The position numbers and the translations under genes were made by a program. A DNA stretch of 64,000 nucleotides. Origin: Clostridia bacterium. GTDB lineage: Bacteria > CBDUZB01 > JAGLHV01. This document shows, in pieces, positions 43,442 through 51,463 of the stretch (positions within the stretch are counted from its first letter, which is position 1; each line of letters begins with the position of its first letter). The notes under the pieces are model-generated. The model had not been told where the DNA came from. It ran no database searches and worked only from the letters and a program-made list of their open reading frames with translations. The stretch is from positions 1-64,000 of the forward strand of contig JAUVLC010000001.1 of the NCBI GenBank assembly GCA_030595925.1, in the 5' to 3' direction.

Positions 43442-43972
43442 TTACCCCTTTATTTTTATTTCATAATCTCCTACTTGTACTTTACATATTCCTTCCGGTA
43501 AATCTTCAATAAACATTTCTCCGTTTTGCGTTGTTTTTCCCTGTATCACTTTACCATCCGGTGCAGTAAAATGAAAGTCTTCATTAGTAAGAATGTTACC
43601 CTCAGAATCTTTAACCACCGCTTTAAACTTATGTTTATCTTCTTTCTTAGGTTCTTCACTTGCGGTAGCGGCATTACCTGGTGGACTTGTTCCAATGCTC
43701 ACCATTAGGTCGCCCATCAGAATACTTGCTGCACAGGGTGGACCTACTATATCTCCCATACAAGCCGCGGGTTTGCCTTCGATAAGGACAGAAGGCACTC
43801 CCTGCATAATCGGTGTTACCGCATGAGGTACAGTTCCTGAAACAAGAGGACAACTCTGCATATCCCCCATTCTGGCTGCAGGTTTCCCACCAATAAATAC
43901 TGTCCCTGCGCCCTGGGTTATAACCCCTCCATGAGTTGTCTGGTCTCCCATCCTTGCTGCCTGTCCCGGCAT
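43442..43972 (-). CDS. PAAR spike-tip protein with C-terminal extension
   Basis: A 176-residue protein. The first hundred residues are a PAAR cone (MPGQAARMGDQTTHGGVITQG, GKPAARMGD, GVPSVLIEGKPAACMGD, MVSIGTSPPG) which sharpens the spike (Afp10/PVC10 position). The last 65 residues (FKAVVKDSEGNILTNEDFHFTAPDGKVIQGKTTQNG) form a transthyretin-like domain like those in the gpV-like spike at 57581 and the effector at 41697, possibly a docking or cargo domain. The ribosome site is AAGGAGGG, preceded by an AGAGC array. Confidence 0.85.
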   Translation of the reverse strand: MPGQAARMGDQTTHGGVITQGAGTVFIGGKPAARMGDMQSCPLVSGTVPHAVTPIMQGVPSVLIEGKPAACMGDIVGPPCAASILMGDLMVSIGTSPPGNAATASEEPKKEDKHKFKAVVKDSEGNILTNEDFHFTAPDGKVIQGKTTQNGEMFIEDLPEGICKVQVGDYEIKIKG

Positions 43973-43982
43973 ATTCCCTCCT

Positions 43983-44105
43983 TATGAGCATAGAGCATTG
44001 AGCATAGAGCATTGAGCATAGAGCAAAAAGCATAGAGCATAGAGCATAGAGCATAGAGCTAAGAGTAAAGAGCTTAAAGCTAAGAGCTTAGTGCTATGAG
44101 CTAAG
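43983..44105. repeat. heptamer array, AGAGCAT-rich
   Basis: About 17 units dominated by AGAGCAT and TGAGCAT. Read on the minus strand it gives MLYALCS-type peptide in any frame. It lies on the 5' side of PAAR. Confidence 0.9.
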
Positions 44106-44197
44106 AGTAAAGATAATTTCAGATTATGAATTTCAAATTCCTTTAATTAATCTGAAATGTGTAGAACCCGTCGTTCCTACACCGACATTGCTGTTTG

Positions 44198-45136
44198 TTA
44201 CTGAATCCAGACTTCTTGGGCTTCTATTGTCCACCGTGAGTTGTTCCACCCTGTATGAGCATCACTCGCGTAACCCGAAATCGGACCAACCCAAATCTGA
44301 ATTTGATGATTCCCGGCAGGTAATCCGGTGGCATACCCGAATATCGTTGTTGGGTCGTGATCATCCCCACTTGAGCTATATTTACTTTGGAATATTGCCC
44401 CGCCAGGTGGAACCACATCATCAATTCGTATTTCCCACCGTGAAGCTGCACTGGTGCTTCTTACTCGTAAGGTATCACAATAAAAAATGCGTATGGCGGT
44501 ATCTTCGTATAACTTAGTGAAGTTTAATACTCGATTTTCAATTCGTCCATTATTCTCATCATCAGCTGGCCCAAGCTCCGTTGCTATTGCTACTCTCCGG
44601 ATTATGGGGCCATTAACTGTAAGCTTTGCCAAAGGCTCCGTCGTTCCTATCCCTACATTCCCCTCATTATCAACATACACTGCATCTTTGGGTTCACCGT
44701 CCGGGGCAGTGAGTGCACAAGCCCGGGCTGCTGACAAGGAATATGCTACACCGGTTAATTCTTCCCTTGGACTTAAAATTACCCCTTCTACTGTTACTTC
44801 TAAATAATATGTCTCTTTATTCCATTCAATTTCCGATTCCAATAATGATTTGTTACTACCCAACTGATAATTAAATAAACCGTTAGTTATCAAAACATTC
44901 TGCGGGTCACTGCTCCACAAAGGAATCCCCCCTTCTATAGCAGGATAAATTTTAAACTCCATCTTTTTTGTTCCATTAACCGGCTCTCCGTTTTCTTTCA
45001 ACTTACCCTGATAATTAATTTTCCCCGGCAAGCCAGCATAGAGCAAAGTGCTTTGAGCATAGAGTAAAAAGCAAAGAGCTAAGAGCATTGAGCGTAGAGT
45101 AAATGATACGATTTCCTTAAATAAATTTTTCTTCAT
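44198..45136 (-). CDS. exported tail-fibre-like protein (paralogue 2)
   Basis: A 312-residue protein. It starts with a signal peptide whose core (SMLLALCFLLYAQSTLLYA) is encoded by heptamers. The domain GLPGKINYQGKLKENGEPVNG (about 35-140) is nearly identical to that of the protein at 36246. Then comes NEGNVGIGTTEPLAKLTVNG (about 160-180), the tail-fibre motif that usually precedes trimeric tail domains, and a unique beta-rich C terminus with WNNSRWTIEAQEVWIQ. The N-terminal identity and C-terminal divergence suggest modular exchange of binding tips. Located between the toxin-antitoxin pair and PAAR. Confidence 0.65.
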   Translation of the reverse strand: MKKNLFKEIVSFTLRSMLLALCFLLYAQSTLLYAGLPGKINYQGKLKENGEPVNGTKKMEFKIYPAIEGGIPLWSSDPQNVLITNGLFNYQLGSNKSLLESEIEWNKETYYLEVTVEGVILSPREELTGVAYSLSAARACALTAPDGEPKDAVYVDNEGNVGIGTTEPLAKLTVNGPIIRRVAIATELGPADDENNGRIENRVLNFTKLYEDTAIRIFYCDTLRVRSTSAASRWEIRIDDVVPPGGAIFQSKYSSSGDDHDPTTIFGYATGLPAGNHQIQIWVGPISGYASDAHTGWNNSRWTIEAQEVWIQ

Positions 45137-45158
45137 TTTCCTTTTCTCCTTTCGTTTT

Positions 45159-45435
45159 TAAGCACAGAGCTTAGAGCTAAATGCTTAATTAATTTAAAAA
45201 TTAATCTGTAATCTGCAATTTTTTATCATGCATCATGTATCGTGAAATCTGTTTCTTTCTTTAAACAACTAATGTCGTTTCTACGCATCTAATCCTACGC
45301 AGGCTAAAGCCTGCGGCTACCACTTCAAACCAATCTGTAATCTATAATTTTTTATCTTGTATCCTGTATCTTGCATCATGCATCCTGAATTGTGTATCTT
45401 GAATCCTGTATCGTGTATCATGTATCTTCTATCAT
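45159..45435. repeat. 363-bp intergenic block: arrays and REP palindrome
   Basis: AGAGCTT units (45159-45186) before the fibre-like gene; TATCGTG units (45227-45245); a 50-bp conserved stretch starting AAATCTGTTTCTTTC; REP palindrome in inverse orientation (45298-45321); TATCTTG-type units (45353-45435) before the antitoxin gene. Confidence 0.85.
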
Positions 45436-45451
45436 ACTCCCCTTTTCTTTC

Positions 45452-45481
45452 TTGACAACTAACAAAACTTTATGATAAACT
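45452..45481 (+). promoter_or_regulatory. candidate promoter of the AF2212-like/PIN operon
   Basis: TTGACA at 45452-45457; the -10 is less clear (TAAACT at 45476-45481 with 18-bp spacing, or TATGAT with too short a gap). It lies just after a heptamer array, as at 35141. Confidence 0.4.
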
Positions 45482-45500
45482 TATTTTGGAGGTGGTAAAT

Positions 45501-45701
45501 ATGTCGCAAACAATCTTTGCTATTTACGAAAATGGTGTATTCAAACCCACAAAAAAAGTTAAATTAAAAGAACACCAAAAAATTGAATTAATTTTAAAAA
45601 GCCCAAAAAATGTTGTTCAAGCAAATAAGGGTTTAATAAAAGCTAAAAAAAGCATTATTGAAAAATTTGCTCTTGATGAAACTATTCTTGAAGGGGATTA
45701 A
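45501..45701 (+). CDS. AF2212-like (DUF104) antitoxin
   Basis: A 66-residue protein starting MSQTIFAIYENGVFKPTKKVKLKEHQKIELIL, the pattern of the AF2212/DUF104 antitoxins, which pair with PIN-domain toxins. The C-terminal tail is helical and basic. ATG 45501 follows GGAGGTGG. The PIN gene begins five bases after the stop, but it is frameshifted, so the antitoxin may now be an orphan. Confidence 0.8.
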   Translation: MSQTIFAIYENGVFKPTKKVKLKEHQKIELILKSPKNVVQANKGLIKAKKSIIEKFALDETILEGD

Positions 45702-45705
45702 TAAA

Positions 45706-46222
45706 ATGTCCATTGAACTACCAAAAAAGAGCAAAATTTTCATAGATGCTAACATTTTTGTCTACTATTTTGCTACCCCAAATAGATTTGCTCAATCTTG
45801 TACAAACTTATTTCTAAAACTTACTTGAGGAAAAACAATTATTTGGGTACACCTCCATTTCTGTAATATTAGAAACGCTTCATCGTTTGATGGCTATTGA
45901 AGCATCCACTATAATACCCCGTTTCTCTGCTCACACTGTAGTATCTCGGTTAAAAACTCGTTCTACATTAGTCAAAAGTTTACATAAATATTCAAAAATT
46001 TTGGAAGTAATACCAACATTAAATATAAAAATTATATCTGCTACTTTTGATGACATCCTTAATAGTATTAAGGTAAAAGAGGCTTATGGTCTTTTAACCA
46101 ATGATTCTCTAATTGTAGCATTAATGCAAAAGCAAAATATCAAACTTTTAGCAACAAATGATAAAGATTTTGCGAAAATAAAATTCCTTCATATTTGGAA
46201 ACCATCTCACTCAAACAACTAA
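45706..46222 (+). pseudogene. PIN-domain (VapC-like) toxin gene with a frameshift
   Basis: The first 40 codons (MSIELPKKSKIFIDANIFVYYF...) end at a TGA at 45826-45828. The protein continues in another frame from about 45821 (LLEEKQLFGYTSISVILETLHRLM...) to 46222, ending with TNDSLIVALM and ATNDKDF. Joined, they carry all PIN acidic residues (IDANIF, LETLHR, NDSLI, NDKDF). One extra base near 45815-45825 explains the break. It is either a true inactivating mutation or an assembly error; a programmed shift is less likely because no slippery site is seen. Confidence 0.8.
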
Positions 46223-46237
46223 AATTCTTCCTTCTGT

Positions 46238-46571
46238 TCACCCTCACCTTACTCCTCTCCCCTCAAGGGAGAAAATAAACACATATGGCAATCTGTAATT
46301 TCTGTATCTTGAATCGCGAAATCTGTTTCTTTCTTTAAACAACTAATGTCCTTTCTACGTATCTAATCCTACGCAGGCTAAAGCCTGCGGCTACCACTTC
46401 AACCCAATCTGCAATCTGTAATTTTTTTATCCTGTATCGTGAATCTTGTATAATGCATCCTGTATCTTGAATCCTGCATCCTGCATTTCCTTCTAAGTTC
46501 TTTATTCTTTACTCTTTATTCTTAGTTCTTTACTCTTAGTTCTTTACTCTTAGCTCTTAGCTCTTTGCTCA
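46238..46571. repeat. 349-bp intergenic block with four repeat types
   Basis: 46238-46272: CTCACC...CTCTCCCCTCAAGGGAGA palindromic repeat (also at 51343 and 60734). 46317-46395: conserved 50-bp stretch plus REP palindrome. 46433-46490: TATCGTG/CATCCTG units. 46498-46571: TAGCTCT/TTATTCT units reaching the baseplate J stop. Confidence 0.85.
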
Positions 46572-49500
46572 TCAGAACTCACTCACTCTCTCAACTATTT
46601 CAATGAATGTTGGATGAAACAAACATTCTTCACCCAGTATTGCTTTATCTACTACTACACCTTTATTCTCGTCTTTGATTTCAATATCGGAAATATAATA
46701 AATATTTTCCACCTTTTCTACCACATTATGAATGTCTGATTTACCCAGAGGCATTCCAAAGGGCCAACCTTTTTTATCAGGTCCTCCGTTAAGCGGATGA
46801 AGAAAAGTCCTTAATCTTTTTTCTATTTCTTTCTTGGTTGCCTGGATTTCCGTAACCGTTGATTTTAAAACTACATTTATCTTCACAGAAATATCCACAT
46901 ATTTGGGAGCAATCACCTTTAACATGGTAGTTATCAGTCGTCTTTCATCTAAATGCTCTCTTACTCTACGCAAAAGTTCCCGCGTAGGAACGAGTTTCCC
47001 ATTACTCTTTCCATCATTCCTATCTTCTTTGGAAACTATTACTACTGTTACTTCCCCTTCTTTTTCTTTGGTTGGAATACAATGTGCTCTGGCTACATGA
47101 CTTGAAGCCTCTTTTGCTATCCATTCATAATCGTCAGCAGTAACTGCCCGATAACGATTTTTAAAGATATGAGGAGCACGTATTTTTGCTTCTTCAACTG
47201 TTTCCATATCCGCTCCTCCTTCAGCAGGATAATAATTAATTACTCCTGAAATAAAAGGGATTGTTCCCTTTATCACTGTTATATTACCAGCTGCCACATT
47301 CCCTTCTGTGCCCCCTCCTATTTGATAACTTGCCGCTTTTATATTATTCCTTCCTTCAGGAGGAATTAATCCTGTTGTTCCATCACCAAAAACAATTTTA
47401 TTATTTACATAATCTACTAAATAATGCCTGCTGCCGGAACCGGATTCAAAGAAATTTTCTACCTGATGCCAACGCACCCAAAATCCTCCTTCTTCTGTTG
47501 CTTCTTCTTTATAAAAAGCATCCTGTCCCTCTTCCTCGAAAATTATTTTTCTTTCCTGCTCCATAGGCATTTCTTTTTCTCGTAGCCAGATTTGCGGTTT
47601 AAATAAAACAGGCCCTCTTAAAAAAGTAAAGGATTGTTCGGGCATCCCATCACTGGAGCCTAAAATTTCATTTTTAATAGTTGTACTACTTAAAGAAACA
47701 ACACTATTTAAAAGGATATTTTTTATTTCAGGAACCCTGGTAAAACTTCCCATTTCCAATCTCACTCTGAGCCAATAAAGTTCTTTACCAAATTCTTTTC
47801 TAATTTTAAAATCGCGGGGACCTCTAAATTCTACAACCCCACTCTGGAAAAAACTTCTTGTATAATCATTTACCACTAAATTATCCCATATTTCTCCATT
47901 CCAATATTCCCAGATAAGACTGGCGCCTATCTTTTTATCCCGGGAATCCTTATCCGTTAAAAAATTAGACAACACCCCTTCCCCTTCCATTACAAAATAA
48001 ATTTGAATGTTTTCTTGCGGAAAACCTTTATCAAATCCAAAATAGCAGGCAGGATTTAAATCTTTAACCACTTCAAAAGGCTGCCAGGATTTAACCTTGT
48101 TATTCTGCATGAAATCTACCAAATTATTTCTTATCATTTCCGAATGGTTTTTAAATCTGTAATCATTAAAAGTAAAACAATGTTTAGGAGCACAGGGTTT
48201 GATATTATATTTTAAATTTATAGACTCCAATAAAGGCGGTCTAAGAGGCCTGTCAAAACTCCAAACCCAATGTCCCAATGAATCCTGAACATATCTTCCT
48301 CCGACCCCAAAGTCACCTGTATTTATACGTACACGCAGCCAAAAGTTTTCCTGTCCGTTTACTTCACATTTTTTTAAGTTCGGTGGATGTTTAAATTTAA
48401 CCACACCAGTCTGGGTAAAAGCATTTGTCTCATCCACAAAACTAAAAATCCCTTTTTCTTTTTTAACCCCCTCCCCTGATGTAAGTCCTATTTCTTTCCA
48501 TTGTTTCCCATTCCAGTATTCCCAGGAAAGAGTTAATTCTTCAGAAGCTTGAGGCTGTTCTACTACTGATGTTTCCTGTAATTTTATTTTTACCTCAATC
48601 GTAGCTCCTTCTTTAGAAAAAACATCTCCACCGGCCATATAAAAAGCATCGTTATATTTAGGTTCTCCAACAAAAGGATAAAAATCTTTACTCAAATCCA
48701 CGGGTGTATAAATTAAATTAGCATTATTGGAATAACAAATATCAGGAACAACTCCCTCTCCGCCAATTAAAATCTTAGTTTCCACTGTTTCTATTAAAGT
48801 CTGTTTTTTGTCTTGAGGTATTTCCATAAGTTTTCCTCTGAGCCAAATACTTTCAACCTCATCTACTTTACACTTATTAATACCTGTGAAAGGTCCCTTA
48901 AAAACAATTTCATCTTCCTTTAATTCCGGAGTTATATTAATCCAATGTTTATCATTCCAGTATTCCCATTCCAACATTGAATGTAATTTTTCCTCCAACG
49001 GTAACGAATTACGCAAAAGGAGGTGTAGGACATTAGAATCAGCCAGATTGATCAAGGAATCATCTCCAATATAAATGAACCTATCTATCTGACTTTTACC
49101 CTGAAACACAGAAAATCCCCTTTTCTTTCCTTCATTTACTCCAACAAAATGCGAATTGTCGGCAATTTTATCTCTGTCCATACTGATACATTTTACTAAT
49201 TTGCAATTTAACACATGCAAATCTTTTTCTGTTTCAAAAACAATAGCTTTATTATCTCCTGTTTGTGTAGTAGCTACCTGAGTTCCTTTATTTATCAGTT
49301 GGCCATGATTCGCTCCTTCGGCTAACTGAAAAGTTACCAGTGTTTTTGCCGGTTGAGGAGGAGAAAGATTTACCCCCATAAGTTCCAAGAGGGTTAAATA
49401 AGTCTTCTCAGGGACTTTATTGAGCCGGTAAATTACCATCTCCATCATCCAGCTAAAAAGTTCTATTAAGGTAATACCCGGATCAGTCGGATTATGATTT

Positions 49501-49592
49501 GTCCACTGGGGACAATATTTGGGAATAAGTCTTATTGCCTCTTCTACAATTTGTTTGTGTGTTCTATCATCTAAATTGGGCTTGGGTATCAT
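46572..49592 (-). CDS. eCIS baseplate assembly protein J (Afp11-like)
   Basis: A 1006-residue baseplate wedge protein. The N terminus (DDRTHKQIVEEAIRLIPKYCPQWTNHNPTDPGITLIELFSWMMEMVIYRLNKVPE) is diagnostic of the putative baseplate assembly family. The centre has repeated WEYWNGKQW-type modules (four copies) and the C terminus has the gpJ region (AAGNITVIKGTIPFISGV, AEGGADMETVEEAKIRAPHIFKNRYRAVTADDYEWIA). The start ATG 49592 lies inside the 3' end of the gp25 gene (26-bp overlap), where its ribosome site AAGGAG is located. Length fits Afp11/PVC11. Confidence 0.92.
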   Translation of the reverse strand: MIPKPNLDDRTHKQIVEEAIRLIPKYCPQWTNHNPTDPGITLIELFSWMMEMVIYRLNKVPEKTYLTLLELMGVNLSPPQPAKTLVTFQLAEGANHGQLINKGTQVATTQTGDNKAIVFETEKDLHVLNCKLVKCISMDRDKIADNSHFVGVNEGKKRGFSVFQGKSQIDRFIYIGDDSLINLADSNVLHLLLRNSLPLEEKLHSMLEWEYWNDKHWINITPELKEDEIVFKGPFTGINKCKVDEVESIWLRGKLMEIPQDKKQTLIETVETKILIGGEGVVPDICYSNNANLIYTPVDLSKDFYPFVGEPKYNDAFYMAGGDVFSKEGATIEVKIKLQETSVVEQPQASEELTLSWEYWNGKQWKEIGLTSGEGVKKEKGIFSFVDETNAFTQTGVVKFKHPPNLKKCEVNGQENFWLRVRINTGDFGVGGRYVQDSLGHWVWSFDRPLRPPLLESINLKYNIKPCAPKHCFTFNDYRFKNHSEMIRNNLVDFMQNNKVKSWQPFEVVKDLNPACYFGFDKGFPQENIQIYFVMEGEGVLSNFLTDKDSRDKKIGASLIWEYWNGEIWDNLVVNDYTRSFFQSGVVEFRGPRDFKIRKEFGKELYWLRVRLEMGSFTRVPEIKNILLNSVVSLSSTTIKNEILGSSDGMPEQSFTFLRGPVLFKPQIWLREKEMPMEQERKIIFEEEGQDAFYKEEATEEGGFWVRWHQVENFFESGSGSRHYLVDYVNNKIVFGDGTTGLIPPEGRNNIKAASYQIGGGTEGNVAAGNITVIKGTIPFISGVINYYPAEGGADMETVEEAKIRAPHIFKNRYRAVTADDYEWIAKEASSHVARAHCIPTKEKEGEVTVVIVSKEDRNDGKSNGKLVPTRELLRRVREHLDERRLITTMLKVIAPKYVDISVKINVVLKSTVTEIQATKKEIEKRLRTFLHPLNGGPDKKGWPFGMPLGKSDIHNVVEKVENIYYISDIEIKDENKGVVVDKAILGEECLFHPTFIEIVERVSEF

Positions 49593-49986
49593 GTTCACTC
49601 CTTTCTAAGTAAAATGGATATACCAGATTAAAAAAATTATTGGTAGATATTACTTTGTATTCAATATTTATCAAAAGCTTATGGTTATAATCTTTATCCG
49701 CATCGGCTTCGACTTTAATTAATTCAATACGCGGTTCCCATTTGGCTAAAGCCTCTTCTATATAATGAATAACAAGTCCGTGAGTATGGGTATTATTGGG
49801 AGCAAAAACCAAATCATTTATTCCGCAACCAAAATCAGGCCGCATTATTCTCTCCCCTTTAGATGTCCCTAAAATAATACGAATGGATTGCTCAATGTTT
49901 GCCTCCTGACCGGATAATTTTACTCCTCCCTGCCTATCTATTTCCATAGACAAATTCCATCCTACCCCTAAAAAATCTCTGTTCAT
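49567..49986 (-). CDS. gp25/gpW-like baseplate protein (Afp9-like)
   Basis: A 139-residue protein of the T4 gp25 family: GWNLSMEIDRQGGVKLSGQEANIEQSIRIILGTSKGERIMRPDFGCGINDLVF. These form the inner baseplate ring that connects the wedge to the sheath. The C-terminal tail overlaps the baseplate J start, so the two are translated in tandem. The ATG follows GGAGG. Confidence 0.9.
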   Translation of the reverse strand: MNRDFLGVGWNLSMEIDRQGGVKLSGQEANIEQSIRIILGTSKGERIMRPDFGCGINDLVFAPNNTHTHGLVIHYIEEALAKWEPRIELIKVEADADKDYNHKLLINIEYKVISTNNFFNLVYPFYLERSEHDTQAQFR

Positions 49987-50006
49987 TTAATTATGACCTC
50001 CTTTGT

Positions 50007-50097
50007 GAGCTTAAAGCTAAGAGCTAAGAGCAAAGAACCATTTGCAATCTAAACCTGCATCCTGAATCTTGTATCCTGTATCATGCATCCTGTATCT
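50007..50097. repeat. arrays between gp25 and the peptidoglycan-binding gene
   Basis: AGAGCTA units (50007-50040) on the 5' side of gp25, then TATCCTG units (50050-50097) that extend into the last codons of the upstream gene. Confidence 0.85.
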
Positions 50098-50908
50098 TTC
50101 TTATCTCTTCTTTTCCTACTTCTCCGTTTTCATTAAGACGATTTAACTTTTGTAATTCCTTCACTGCACGAACTGTTGACTCACCATAAATTCCATCAGT
50201 CCACACCTGATAGCCCTTTTGGGCAAGAAGATATTGTAATCTCACCACATCGTATCCTTTGTCCCCTTTTTTCAGATTTCTTGTTGCAAGATAAACTTGT
50301 AAAGGAATTCGTTCACCTGAAAAATCTTTCTCTATTACTAAGTTTTTGCGGATTTTTCGCGGTAACCCTTTCACTTTTTTTATTTCAAGTTTAGTGGGTT
50401 TATTCCCTGACATTGCTAACCTGGTGGAAACCCTAAACTTGAGTCCACTTCTTAAATCACTGTCATAAAGAAGAGTAGTTCCGCTCTTTATCTTCAATTT
50501 TATCTTAGTCCACCGCTTGCAAACAAATTTCTTTTTTTTCGGTGATTTATAAACTAATGCCCCGGTATCGGTCTTATCTATAGCAAAAACCATTTTCCCT
50601 TTAGAAACAGTTTTATCTATCGGGACATTGGATATTACCCGACCATTTTCAGTAACTTTAATTATCTGAGCTGATATCTCTGCTTCTGCTTGTCCATCTG
50701 CTAACAAATACACAATAGGAATCCCCCATGTAGATTTTAATTCTTTCATTTCATCGGAATTAAACAATATCTCCATATCCCGGGCACAAAAACCTACCTC
50801 TGCTTCTCCTGCTCTTCCCTGTATGGGACGAACTGAAAGCCTGATGGCATACTTATTCCGGTCGGTAGATTTCTCTCTATTGAATAATAATTTAAACAAT
50901 TTCAGCAT
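50081..50908 (-). CDS. eCIS-associated protein with C-terminal peptidoglycan-binding domain
   Basis: A 275-residue protein. Residues 1-200 are an unrecognised beta-rich part with repeated KMVFAIDKTD, WTKIKLKIKSGTTLLYDS strands. The last 65 residues are a PG_binding_1 domain (LKKGDKGYDVVRLQYLLAQKGYQVWTDGIYGESTVRAVKELQKLN). The start is ATG 50908 with TTGAGG upstream. It is located between the PorV-like gene and gp25, so it may fix the particle to, or help it pass through, the cell wall. The end of the gene has been overwritten by TATCCTG heptamers (last codons EEIRKIQDA). Confidence 0.65.
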   Translation of the reverse strand: MLKLFKLLFNREKSTDRNKYAIRLSVRPIQGRAGEAEVGFCARDMEILFNSDEMKELKSTWGIPIVYLLADGQAEAEISAQIIKVTENGRVISNVPIDKTVSKGKMVFAIDKTDTGALVYKSPKKKKFVCKRWTKIKLKIKSGTTLLYDSDLRSGLKFRVSTRLAMSGNKPTKLEIKKVKGLPRKIRKNLVIEKDFSGERIPLQVYLATRNLKKGDKGYDVVRLQYLLAQKGYQVWTDGIYGESTVRAVKELQKLNRLNENGEVGKEEIRKIQDA

Positions 50909-50931
50909 ATCAAACCTCAATTAGGGTCTGT

Positions 50932-51214
50932 TGAAAAACCCATCAGTCCCTGATTTCACAGATTAGAAACCAGATTACACAGATTAAAACTCGAACGACA
51001 AAATCGGTATAATTTGTTCAATATCTGTATAATCAAGGCTTACTGAAAAATTTATATGCAATCAAAAGTGCCCTGTCTGCGTGCGGACACGCACAGGCAG
51101 GAAGGTTTTTGGGTGATTTTGCACAAATTTCGTGCACTTTTAACCACATTTTCGCAGTCATTTGCATATTTATTCCGTCGATATTTTACATTTGTTTGCA
51201 TTTTTCAATAAACC
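50932..51214. repeat. dispersed inverted-repeat element, copy 3, with nested insertion
   Basis: Same layout as copy 1: AGGGTCTGTTG hairpin, CAGATTA-rich part, then GGCTTACTGAAAAA at 51037 and an imperfect right end near 51214. The right part is interrupted at about 51061-51156 by a segment with arms AAAAGTGC / GCACTTTT (51064-51141) and an inner GTGCGGACACGCAC hairpin. Confidence 0.8.
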
Positions 51215-51291
51215 TCACTTAATTATAAAATCTTCTGCAAAACAGCTTTCTTTACCTCTAATGCCATTCCTGCCCTGTATCAAGTCTTTTG

Positions 51292-51380
51292 TCTCTCCTC
51301 CCCTTGTGGGAGGAGATTAAGAGGAGGGAAGCAATTAATATTTTCACCCTCACCTTAATCCTCTCCCCTCAAGGGAGAGG
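51292..51380. repeat. CTCTCCCC-type palindromic repeats
   Basis: Two copies of a purine/pyrimidine palindrome (CTCCTCCCCTTGTGGGAGGAG at about 51295, and CTCTCCCCTCAAGGGAGAGG to 51380), the second preceded by TTCACCCTCACC as at 46238 and 60734. 51381-51463 holds nothing further. Confidence 0.75.
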
Positions 51381-51463
51381 AAAAACACTTAGATTTGTTA
51401 CTAAAATTGTGAACCTCTACACTCAGGCGGTGCGGAATGACCCGCTTTATCCACTTAACCAAT

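Noticed and set aside
43674-44054. 126-residue minus-strand frame overlapping PAAR and beginning MLYALCSMLFAL
   Set aside because: Starts in an array and runs out of frame through the PAAR gene, which has its own ribosome site and PAAR motifs.
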